Counted from the stretch's first letter, positions 1 through 6,605 are shown. The stretch: 7,971 nucleotides of DNA from Alphaproteobacteria bacterium (GCA_022826345.1 JAJDVB010000100.1:1-7971), one strand, 5' to 3'. The notes: generated by a model not told the origin, from the sequence alone. Numbers and translations: made by a program.

Positions 1-230
1 CTGCGGATGTGCAGGGAGGCAGCAGCGACGAGGGGCGGAGTCCCCATGACGGTTTGGGATCGCTTCATGGCTCATGGCCGCTTTTCCGATGTAGACAAGC
101 GGGCGCCGGTATGGTGAAGTTTAAGGGCTATGGACAGTTGCCGAGTCGTCAGGTACGTTGACGGCCGACTTGTTGAACCCAGCGAGGCCTCGGCCGAGGC
201 CTCCTAGATGCAAAGGAGAGCCTCGGAGCC
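1..230. other. Leader region upstream of the lipoprotein gene
   Basis: No recognisable gene lies here. A + strand frame is open from the window edge to a stop at 115-117 and could be the tail of an upstream gene, but its 38 residues match nothing I know. A TTGACG at 158-163 resembles a -35 element, yet no convincing -10 element lies 16-18 bases further on, so I call no promoter. The 3' part holds a perfect palindrome (184-203) and the purine-rich AAAGGAG at 212-218, which serves the ATG at 231. Confidence 0.5.
184..203. promoter_or_regulatory. Perfect 20-bp palindrome in the leader of the lipoprotein gene
   Basis: The two 10-base halves GAGGCCTCGG and CCGAGGCCTC are exact reverse complements. 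In RNA this could fold as an 8-bp stem (GAGGCCTC) with a GGCC loop, ending 8 bases before the AAAGGAG ribosome binding site at 212-218. The sequence GAGAGCCTC just downstream (216-224) could compete for pairing with an arm, so the Shine-Dalgarno region could be part of the fold. It may be an operator, a leader hairpin that affects mRNA stability or translation, or chance in GC-rich DNA. Only the palindrome itself is seen; its function is inferred. Confidence 0.5.
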
Positions 231-2693
231 ATGAAGAAGACGAAGCTGACTCGCAGTTTGATGGCGGCGGTCTCGATCGTTGCCCTTTCGGCCGTCATGT
301 ACGGCTGCTCGAACGGCCACAGCGATGCCGACCTGGACGCGGCAGCGGAAAAGGCGAAGATGGAGGCCGAGCAGGCCCAGATGGACCTCGACGCGGCGGT
401 AAATGCGACAGAAGCGGCCCGCATGGCTGTCGCCGGTCTTTCCGACGCATCCACGGACGCGGAGATCATGGCCGCACGGATGGCGGTCACGGAAGCGCAG
501 CAGGCCGCAGCGGAGCTGGCCGACGATCACAGTCTGCACGCGTCGATTGCTCAGATCGACACTGACCTGCAAGCCATAGAGATGGCTCGGGCGAATGCCG
601 ACCAGCAGCAGATGGTGGCCGACCAGACCCAGGCGGTGAATAACGCTTTGGGTGCGGCGAGGATGGCTGTCGAAGCTCTGGATCGGGCCGGGTCCACTGA
701 CGAAGACGTCGCAGCTGCGAGGCGCTTGGTCATGGCCGCCCAGGATGCCCTGGATGCCGCGACGGCGTTGTCTGACGAGCAGCGTTCGGGCTTGGCCGGG
801 ATGATCATGGCCGTTTCCGGCACGCTCCAGGGGATCGAAGATTACCGTGCTTCCGAACCGGGGCAGCTGGCGGTGGCCGAGGCAGCGGTTGAAGCGGCCC
901 AAATGATGGTGGATGCACTGACCGACGATTCCACGCCTGAGGAAGTGGGGGCTGCCCACGCAGCTCTGCAGAGGGCGAAGCAGGCGGTTGCGGCTGCCGA
1001 GAACCTCGACGAAAACGTGCGCGCGCGCTTGCACGGTCAGATCGCCGATCTGGAAATGGAGCTCGGCGACACCGAGACGGATGTGGCGAATCTCAGGAGC
1101 GCGCAAGACGCGATCAATGCAGCGCAGGCTGCCGTCGACGCCTTGGGCGACGAAGCCACTTCGGAGGCTGCGAACGCCGCCAACGCTCTTGTCGCTGCCG
1201 CGCGGATGGCGTTGGGCAATCTCAGTGACGAAGACGCCGCCCGGTTGGAGAGCCAGGTCGCAGCCCTGGAGATGGAGATTTCAGGCATTCAGTCTGAGAT
1301 AGCGAACCGGGGTATGGTGGCCGCAGCGACCAAGGCGGCGGGCACCAAGGAAATGGCTATCGCGGCGGAGGCCATGCAGGGACCGGACCAAACTCCGGCA
1401 AACCCCGATGCCGGCCTCGGTGGCAGTGACCACGTGAACGCGGACGGTACTGCTGACAATGACGATGATCCGTATGGTCTGGAAATCACACGTGATCGCG
1501 ATGGCACGGAGATCAAGATCACTGACCATGGCATGATGGGCGACGACGATGCGAAGTTCATGCAGGCCATGGACTTGGGCGACGGAACCACCATGCATGT
1601 CCGCATGATGGAGGCGGACGACGACGGCAACGTCGAGTCCGAGGTTGTGATCGTCAGCACCAACATCGAAGCGCCGAAGGCTACCGCATTCGCTGAGGTC
1701 GCAGGGCAGGCGCTGAACGCCCGTGACCTTGATGATGACGTGGACGCCGACGACGACGGTACTCCTACAAACGACTATACCGCTCTCACGGTCACGGCAG
1801 GCACTGACAGTGCGAACCTGCCGCTGATCAAGTCGTCCGCGTTTGTTTCAAGCCCTGAAGCAGAAATGGGTGTCTTGACTTTCGCTTTCGATGACACCGA
1901 CACCACAGATGAAGATGAGGCTGATGAAGTCGGCGGCACGTATAACGGTGCGATGGGCACGTACCGGTGTAACGGCAGCGCCGTTTGCACAGTCACACTA
2001 GACGACGAAGGCATGATCACCGCCATTGGTGCTGGTTGGGTGTTCACGCCCGACGAGGGTGCTACCTCTGACGTGCCGGACGACGACTACCTGCACTACG
2101 GCTTCTGGCTGAAGAGGACGACGGACGAAGAGGGCGCGGTTACCTACAACGAAGTCGAGACTTTTGCCGGTTCGTCGATTGCCGCAACGGGAAGCGTTGC
2201 TTCAGTCACCGGTAGGGCCACCTACGATGGCGCCGCCACGGGTGTGTACGTGCATAGCGTAAGCAACCCGGATGGCACCCGTGCATCGGCCACCTCCGGT
2301 CACTTCACTGCGAACGCGATGCTGACAGCACATTTCGGGCAGGAGCTTGAAGATTCCAATGTTCCGACTTCCGGAAAGTATGCTCCGAACGTGCTCAACA
2401 CCGTCACCGGCACCATCAACAACTTCAACTTGTCTGGTCATGACGAAGGGCCTGGGTGGTCGGTGAGCCTGGAGAAGGGCGCTATTGATACCAGCGCTGG
2501 TACCGCGTCGGGCATGACCAAGGGCGGTGGGGACGAAGGTTCGTACAACGCCACCTTCCATGGTCCGACGACAGCGACGGTTGACGGAGCCACCGTCAAT
2601 ATCCAGCCCCACAGCGTGGTTGGTGAGTTCGGCGCCAACTTCAGCAACGGCTCGGTTGCCGGCGCCTTCGGGGCGACGAAGGACGACGAGTAG
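231..2693 (+). CDS. Large outer-membrane lipoprotein: helical-repeat N-terminus plus TbpB-like beta domain, probable Slam cargo
   Basis: The product has 820 residues. A signal peptide (MKKTKLTRSL start, hydrophobic core to about residue 22) leads to a lipobox ending VMYGC, with lipidated Cys26. Ser27 at +2 is not the inner-membrane-retention Asp. Residues 33-360 are Ala/Glu/Asp/Gln-rich and predicted helical, with four similar units anchored at residues 62, 142, 222 and 297. Residues 385-515 are very acidic, with a DxDxDG calcium-site-like motif at 505-510. Residues 530-820 are Gly/Thr/Asp-rich beta sequence with a Cys580/Cys586 pair. The end, VVGEFGANFSNGSVAGAFGA (795-814), has the G-x-F-x-A/G-A-F-G pattern of TbpB-type beta-barrel lipoproteins. 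AAAGGAG at 212-218 supports the ATG, though its 12-base spacing is long. A Slam-type gene follows, so I infer surface display. The ligand is unknown; metal or protein capture is only a guess. The gene looks less G+C-rich than its right-hand neighbours. Confidence 0.85.
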   Translation: MKKTKLTRSLMAAVSIVALSAVMYGCSNGHSDADLDAAAEKAKMEAEQAQMDLDAAVNATEAARMAVAGLSDASTDAEIMAARMAVTEAQQAAAELADDHSLHASIAQIDTDLQAIEMARANADQQQMVADQTQAVNNALGAARMAVEALDRAGSTDEDVAAARRLVMAAQDALDAATALSDEQRSGLAGMIMAVSGTLQGIEDYRASEPGQLAVAEAAVEAAQMMVDALTDDSTPEEVGAAHAALQRAKQAVAAAENLDENVRARLHGQIADLEMELGDTETDVANLRSAQDAINAAQAAVDALGDEATSEAANAANALVAAARMALGNLSDEDAARLESQVAALEMEISGIQSEIANRGMVAAATKAAGTKEMAIAAEAMQGPDQTPANPDAGLGGSDHVNADGTADNDDDPYGLEITRDRDGTEIKITDHGMMGDDDAKFMQAMDLGDGTTMHVRMMEADDDGNVESEVVIVSTNIEAPKATAFAEVAGQALNARDLDDDVDADDDGTPTNDYTALTVTAGTDSANLPLIKSSAFVSSPEAEMGVLTFAFDDTDTTDEDEADEVGGTYNGAMGTYRCNGSAVCTVTLDDEGMITAIGAGWVFTPDEGATSDVPDDDYLHYGFWLKRTTDEEGAVTYNEVETFAGSSIAATGSVASVTGRATYDGAATGVYVHSVSNPDGTRASATSGHFTANAMLTAHFGQELEDSNVPTSGKYAPNVLNTVTGTINNFNLSGHDEGPGWSVSLEKGAIDTSAGTASGMTKGGGDEGSYNATFHGPTTATVDGATVNIQPHSVVGEFGANFSNGSVAGAFGATKDDE
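414..1295 (+). repeat. Four tandem helical-repeat units inside the lipoprotein gene
   Basis: Four units can be aligned by their opening motifs: AARMAVAGL (residue 62), AARMAVEAL (142), AAQMMVDAL (222) and AAQAAVDAL (297). The spacings are 80, 80 and 75 residues. Each unit continues with an acidic Ser/Thr turn, a second Ala-rich helix around A-A-x-x-A-L, then a sequence like L-S-D-E and a third helix with spaced Ile/Leu/Met. At DNA level the first two anchors share ATGGCTGTCG, but the copies are otherwise diverged, which points to old duplications. The region is probably a rod or helical bundle that holds the beta domain away from the membrane. Confidence 0.7.
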
Positions 2694-2755
2694 AGCGGGA
2701 CAGCAGGTTCGAGGCTATTCGATGAGAACCTGATCCTCTGCTTCAGGACTACTTT

Positions 2756-2785
2756 AGGGGGTGGCCGGATTGCCGCCCCCTTTTT
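2756..2785 (+). terminator. Rho-independent terminator after the lipoprotein gene
   Basis: The stem AGGGGGTGGC (2756-2765) pairs with GCCGCCCCCT (2772-2781) over ten positions with one G-U pair. The loop is six bases (CGGATT), and TTTTT runs through 2781-2785. This is a textbook intrinsic terminator 63 bases after the lipoprotein stop. It ends only 17 bases before the first plausible start of the next gene, so it also bears on how much Slam-type protein is made. Confidence 0.88.
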
Positions 2786-2802
2786 CTGTTCGCCGACCAC
2801 CA

Positions 2803-4254
2803 ATGCGAGTATCGGCCGTGTCCACTAGCTTTACCTGTCAGGCGCCCGCGATGTGGACGCCGCTTGTTGTCCTCACCGTAGCGATCGCCATTTGCCTGGC
2901 ATTCGCGTCACCGTCCTGGAGCGCGGAGCATGATTCCGAGTTGCCGCCGCCCTCCACCCCCACTGCGGAAGCGCCTGCCGCAGCCGACACCGCCACCGAG
3001 GCGCAAGCGAAGGCGCTGATTGACGCGGGCCGCTTCGGCGAGGCTTTCGCGGTCCTGCAGCCGCTGCTTTCGGGCGATGCTGTGAACCCCAACACGCTGT
3101 TCCTCTACGGCCTGGCGGCGCTTGAGGCCTCGCAGCAGCAGGGCCGCGCGGACGATCAGCGCGAGTTGCTGCTCAACGAGGCCATCGGCGCCTTCCACAC
3201 CATGCTGCTTGCGCAGCCCGGCCTGGTGCGGGTGCGTCTGGAGTTGGCCCGCGCCTTCTTCCTCAAGGGCGAGGACGATCTCGCGAGGCGCCACTTCGAG
3301 GCGGTGCTGGCGGGCGAGCCGCCTGAGGCGGTGGCCGCCAACGTGCGCGGCTTCCTGGCCGCGATGCAGGCGCGCAACCGATGGAGCTTCTCCTTGGGCG
3401 CGGCGCTGGCGCCCGATACGAACATCGGCGCGGATTCCGAGGAGCGCACCATCTACATCTTCGGCCTGCCCTTCGAGCGGGACGCGGAGGAGTTGACCAC
3501 GTCCGGCGTCGGCGTCTCGGTGTGGGGTGGGGCGGAGTACCAGGTGCCGGTGGCGGAGCGGCTGAGACTGCGCGCCGGCGGGGAGGCGGCGCGGCGGGAG
3601 TACGGGGGCTCGGAGTTCGATCAGCTCTATCTCGCCACCCATCTGGGCCCGCGCTGGCTGATTGACCAGAACACGGAGGGGAGCCTGCTGGCGAGCGCGC
3701 GGCAGCGCTGGACGGGCACGGTGCCGGACAATCGGGAGCTCGGTGCACGTGTTGAGGTGGCCCACCGGGTGAGCACGCAGGCGACGGCGTTCGCGCGGGC
3801 CTCGGTGCACGAGCGGCGCTACCGGGACCGGGCCTGGCTGGACGGGCCGATCGTGGATGCGTCGCTCAGGGGGGTGTGGACAGTGACGCCGACGGTGCGG
3901 GCGAACCTCTCAGGGGGCTACGGCCGTGAGCAGCCGGAGAGCGAGCCCTATCGCAACCGCAGCCGGTGGCTCGGGATTGGTGTCGACGTGATCCTGCCGC
4001 TTGGCTTCACCGTGGGCGCGGGCGGCGAGGTGCGCTGGACGGACTTCGCGGGGGAGTGGCCGCCGCACACGCCGGCGGGCGAGGACCGGTCGGACCGGAC
4101 GCGGAGCCTTCGGCTTTCCGTTCACAACCGGGCGTTCACCGTGTATGGCTTCAGCCCCGAGCTCGTGGTGGTGAACGAGGAGCGGGAGACCAATGCGCAG
4201 CTCTACGACTACGAGCGCACGCACGGTGAGCTTCGCTTCGTGCGCCAGTTCTGA
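2803..4254 (+). CDS. Slam-type surface lipoprotein assembly modifier (TPR plus DUF560 beta-barrel)
   Basis: Slam proteins are outer-membrane translocators that move specific lipoproteins to the cell surface, for example neisserial TbpB and fHbp. From this ATG the product has 483 residues. It has a hydrophobic signal segment (about 17-41, cleavage after SWSA) and a Pro/Ala linker. A TPR-like helical part covers about 69-191, including the family-typical V-R-L-E-L-A-R-A-F-F-x-K-G and the A-x-x-H-F-E-x-V-L stretch. A barrel region from about 192 opens with SLGAALAPDTNIG and has alternating beta strands to a C-terminal Phe, as in outer-membrane barrels. The frame stays open upstream to a GTG at 2761, but that lies inside the terminator. 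ATG 2803 and ATG 2851 (shorter signal peptide) are both plausible, and neither has a good ribosome binding site. The natural cargo is the upstream lipoprotein. The family call is firm and the start is not. Confidence 0.88.
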   Translation: MRVSAVSTSFTCQAPAMWTPLVVLTVAIAICLAFASPSWSAEHDSELPPPSTPTAEAPAAADTATEAQAKALIDAGRFGEAFAVLQPLLSGDAVNPNTLFLYGLAALEASQQQGRADDQRELLLNEAIGAFHTMLLAQPGLVRVRLELARAFFLKGEDDLARRHFEAVLAGEPPEAVAANVRGFLAAMQARNRWSFSLGAALAPDTNIGADSEERTIYIFGLPFERDAEELTTSGVGVSVWGGAEYQVPVAERLRLRAGGEAARREYGGSEFDQLYLATHLGPRWLIDQNTEGSLLASARQRWTGTVPDNRELGARVEVAHRVSTQATAFARASVHERRYRDRAWLDGPIVDASLRGVWTVTPTVRANLSGGYGREQPESEPYRNRSRWLGIGVDVILPLGFTVGAGGEVRWTDFAGEWPPHTPAGEDRSDRTRSLRLSVHNRAFTVYGFSPELVVVNEERETNAQLYDYERTHGELRFVRQF

Positions 4255-4430
4255 CGGGGCGGAAGAGCGAGGGAGTGGTGTTCCCGACGTGGCCATGCGC
4301 TGTGCTGGCGGGCGCCCGCACTTGCCGGAGTTATGCGAACGCCGGCACAGTTGCCTCCGACCGGCGTGTTCGACGTGCAGGCCCGCGAACACCATTGACG
4401 GTGACTGTCCTTGCAGAAGGAGGGGCGATC

Positions 4431-4550
4431 ATGAAACGCTTGCTCGCAATGGGAGCCGCCGTCTGCGCTCTGGCCTCCGGCGCTGACGCCATGGGCGGTC
4501 AGGAAGCCGGGGACCGCGCGGCCTCGGCTCACCTGCGGATGAGCTTCTGA
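4431..4550 (+). CDS. 39-residue secreted-type small protein, unknown function
   Basis: This is a short gene with very strong initiation signals: AGAAGGAGG at 4415-4423, seven bases before the ATG. The peptide starts MKRLLAMGAAVCALASGADA, which reads as a signal peptide with Lys2/Arg3 and an Ala-rich core. The mature remainder is only about 19 residues and ends HLRMSF. The terminal Phe recalls outer-membrane barrel ends, so this could be a remnant of a once longer exported protein; the other possibility is a genuine micro-protein. It starts 176 bases after the Slam-type gene on the same strand. I recognise no family. The confidence reflects the ribosome binding site and signal peptide, not homology. 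Confidence 0.55.
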   Translation: MKRLLAMGAAVCALASGADAMGGQEAGDRAASAHLRMSF

Positions 4551-4838
4551 TCGGTGGCTACTCGTGAGATTCGGCAGATCACTCCTACGGTGTCCTGATA
4601 GCACCCTGATGGCGCGCGGGTGATACGATGTGCTGCCGCTCGTCACGCTGGAGGCCGAAGTGACGGTGAGCGTCGTCGACGGCGATCCCATGATCGAACC
4701 CCATCTCGGCGACATCCCGGTCGAGGCCCGGACCGAGTACGGCCCGGCCGCGTTCGCCGTGTCCTGCTTTTCCCACCTGGGACGGCGCTCCCATGAAGGG
4801 CAGGCGGGCCGGCAGGCGCCCGCCCGGTTGCGCCCCCC
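4551..4838. other. Intergenic region with a weak open frame before the DUF3187 gene
   Basis: No recognised gene lies here. A 71-codon + strand frame (GTG 4630 to TGA 4843-4845) would end overlapping a GTG at 4842 in a GTGA arrangement typical of translational coupling. It has no ribosome binding site and its product is unlike any family I know. Its tail encodes A-G-R-Q from AGGCGGGCCGGCAGG (4802-4816), which recurs exactly at 4942-4956 inside the DUF3187 gene in the same codon phase. No terminator or clear promoter was seen. Confidence 0.4.
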
Positions 4839-5897
4839 TTGGTGAGGTTCGCGGGAGGCCGGTCCGGGGCCGGGGCGGGTTTCGCACTCGCATGCGCGCT
4901 GGCCGTTTCCGTCCTGCTGCCGGGCGCGGCCGTCTCCGATGAGGCGGGCCGGCAGGATATCGCGGCACCCCTGCGCATGGTGAACCTGAACCCGTTTCAC
5001 CTGCTGTACGGCGTGCCGGCTTCGACCGGCGCCCGCGTGATGCCGGAAGGCTCGTGGGAGCTTACCGCATCGCTGGACATGGCATCGCACCTGCGCGCGG
5101 GCGGCTCGGGTACGGAGCGCGTGCTGATTGACGGTGAGACGTGGCGGCATGGTCTGGCGCTGCGTCACGGACTTGGCGGCGGCTGGGAGCTTCTGGCGGA
5201 TCTGCCGGCGGTTTCGCACACCGGCGGCGTCTTCGACGGGTTCATCGAGGACTGGCACGACGCCTTCGGCCTGCCGCAAGGGGACCGGGACCGCGCACCG
5301 AGGGACCGGCTTGCGCTGTTCTACGCCGACGGCGGCGGCACCCGTCTCAATGTCGACAGCGACGTCCACTCCCTCGGGGACGCGAGTGTGGGTGTGGGCT
5401 ACGCCCTGCCGTCGCCGCCGTTCTCGAACGACGGCATGGTCGCGCGCGCCATCGTCAAGCTGCCGAGCGGAGACGAGGATGCGCTTGCGGGCTCGGGGGG
5501 ATATTCGGCATCGGCCTGGGCGGAGACCTCGGGCGCATTTGCGGGCTCTGCCGGCTCCCGCAACTGGCTCTATGCCGCGACGCTGGGCGTTCTCGCGGGC
5601 GAGGCGCCGGAAAGCCTTTCGGCGATCGGCGGCCGGTTGATCGTCTTCGGTCGCTTCGGCGTGACCTGGCGGGCGCTGGAAGAGGTTCGCCTCAAGGCGC
5701 AGATCGAGGTTCACTCCTCGCCCTACGGCGCCTCCGCTATGGCGCCGCTCTCCGATGCGGCGGTCATGCTGGGCCTGGGCGGGACGTTGAGGATCACGGA
5801 CCATACGGCGCTCGACGTCGCGATCACCGAAGACGACGGCACCTGGCATGCCGCCCCCGACATCGGCCTCCATGCCGCCTTGCGGTGGAGATTGTAG
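4839..5897 (+). CDS. DUF3187 family protein, predicted outer-membrane beta-barrel
   Basis: The product has 352 residues and an N-terminal signal peptide (hydrophobic core about 15-30, cleavage near AAVS). The mature part opens with L-R-M-V-N-L-N-P-F-H-L-L-Y-G-V-P at about 45-60. It carries the DUF3187 hallmarks: a DGETWRHGLALRHGLGGGW stretch (about 98-116) and GGVFDGFIEDWHDAFGLP (129-146) followed by G-D-R. Alternating hydrophobic residues and Gly/aromatic-rich strands continue to the end (ALRWRL). DUF3187 proteins have no assigned function that I know of. The start is TTG 4839, or GTG three bases later. A stop at 4794-4796 blocks longer starts, and no good ribosome binding site is visible. 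The location beside a Slam-type gene suggests an envelope role, but that is only inference. Confidence 0.8.
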   Translation: MVRFAGGRSGAGAGFALACALAVSVLLPGAAVSDEAGRQDIAAPLRMVNLNPFHLLYGVPASTGARVMPEGSWELTASLDMASHLRAGGSGTERVLIDGETWRHGLALRHGLGGGWELLADLPAVSHTGGVFDGFIEDWHDAFGLPQGDRDRAPRDRLALFYADGGGTRLNVDSDVHSLGDASVGVGYALPSPPFSNDGMVARAIVKLPSGDEDALAGSGGYSASAWAETSGAFAGSAGSRNWLYAATLGVLAGEAPESLSAIGGRLIVFGRFGVTWRALEEVRLKAQIEVHSSPYGASAMAPLSDAAVMLGLGGTLRITDHTALDVAITEDDGTWHAAPDIGLHAALRWRL

Positions 5898-5971
5898 GTG
5901 ATCGCGAGCGTTGCCGTCGCCGAGACCGCCCGTGGTGCTCGCCAGGATTCCGCCGGCGCCGGCGGACTTCG

Positions 5972-6238
5972 GAGGCCGACATCGGTTTGGCCTGGCTGGA
6001 CCACCTCGACGATCCGGACATCGTGGTGCTTATCACGGGCGACGGCGCAGCCTTTCACGCTGCACTTGAACGTCTTCACGCGCGGGGCTGGCAGCGTATC
6101 GAGATCCTGTCGTGGGCGCAGAGCAACGGCGAGTTCGTGGCGCTCGACGACTTCTACGAGGCGATCACATTCCTCGAGCCGTCCCGTCCCGGCCACGAGT
6201 TCGCGCCCGCGCGCGATTCCCGGCCGCTCGATCTGTAG
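5972..6238 (+). pseudogene. 3' remnant of a NYN (PIN-like nuclease) domain gene
   Basis: The last 88 codons of this frame read E-A-D-I-G-L-A-W-L-D-H, then I-V-V-L-I-T-G-D-G-A-A-F-H, an Arg-Gly-Trp turn, I-E-I-L-S-W, and LDDFYEAITFLE. The 'xxD-x-x-L-A, then TGDG-x-x-F' order is the second half of NYN domains, RNases related to PIN domains. The first half, with the opening Asp and the D-x-x-N motif, is missing. The frame continues upstream only as Arg-rich sequence antisense-like to DUF3187, with no ATG or GTG in reach. From memory, relatives carry about ten more residues between the Trp of ILSW and the AQSNG part, so a small in-frame deletion is also possible. I see a dead, 5'-truncated gene whose break lies near the DUF3187 stop. 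Confidence 0.6.
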
Positions 6239-6398
6239 CGCCGATCGAAGCCTGTGGGTGTGGCTTGCGGGTGCGATCCAGGACAGGAATGAAAGGCCTG
6301 GGCCCAGACGGGATGGTAAATGACTGATTTCACGTCATACTTTCTAGTACAGCCCCAAGCGACGCAGAATCCGACGCACTCATTCCGGCACCTGAGAG

Positions 6399-6466
6399 CT
6401 ACGCTCTGCTACGAGATGCCGTAGCAGATCGTATCCTCCACGTGCCTGAGCGTAGTGCTGTCGTAG
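6399..6466. repeat. Helically phased CTACG/CGTAG array with inverted repeat
   Basis: CTACG begins at 6399 and 6409. CGTAG begins at 6420, CGTAT at 6430, CGTGC at 6441, and CGTAG again at 6451 and 6462. The steps are 10, 11, 10, 11, 10 and 11 bases, close to one DNA turn each. The core also forms an inverted repeat: TCTGCTACG (6405-6413), a six-base spacer, CGTAGCAGA (6420-6428), extended after one mismatch by TACG (6400-6403) and CGTA (6430-6433). Motifs on one helical face are typical of operator arrays, iterons or recombinase sites. The pattern is seen; its role is unknown. Confidence 0.5.
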
Positions 6467-6558
6467 TCGTGCAGCGGGCTGCGTCAGGTGTGAGGGCTCA
6501 AAACGCCTCAAGGCGTAGGACAGGGACTACAGGATGCGAGAAAATCGTTCAGGGCCAG

Positions 6559-6581
6559 CCCTTTAGGTGGCACCATAAGGG
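6559..6581. promoter_or_regulatory. 23-bp imperfect palindrome, possible operator
   Basis: CCCTT-TA-GGTG (6559-6569) faces CACC-AT-AAGGG (6571-6581) around a single central G. Nine of eleven pairs match, and the two inner mismatches are symmetric. It ends 24 bases before ATG 6606, which has GGAGGAG just upstream. This arrangement fits a dimeric repressor site over a promoter, but no promoter boxes are clear. Confidence 0.35.
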
Positions 6582-6605
6582 AACCATAGCGAGATTGGAG
6601 GAGCT

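Noticed and set aside
158..163. TTGACG as a promoter -35 element for the lipoprotein gene
   Set aside because: No acceptable -10 hexamer at 16-18 bases downstream; the expected place is GC-rich.
204..1106. A 300-codon minus-strand frame opposite the lipoprotein gene
   Set aside because: Product is rich in Arg, His and Gly with no domain; it mirrors the codon bias of the real + strand gene.
2761..2802. GTG 2761 as the start of the Slam-type gene
   Set aside because: It lies within the terminator stem, so transcripts starting downstream would lack it, and the extra residues precede the signal peptide without adding anything recognisable.
2908..3810. A 300-codon minus-strand frame opposite the Slam-type gene
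   Set aside because: Arg-rich low-complexity product; the + strand reading is a clear TPR-barrel protein.
4209..5873. A 554-codon minus-strand open frame opposite the DUF3187 gene
   Set aside because: It is Arg/Ala/Gly/His-rich, matches no family, and lies antisense to a gene with clear signal peptide and family motifs. Long antisense frames are expected in GC-rich DNA.
6320..6338. ATGAC...GTCAT inverted repeat
   Set aside because: Only five base pairs with a nine-base spacer; easily chance.
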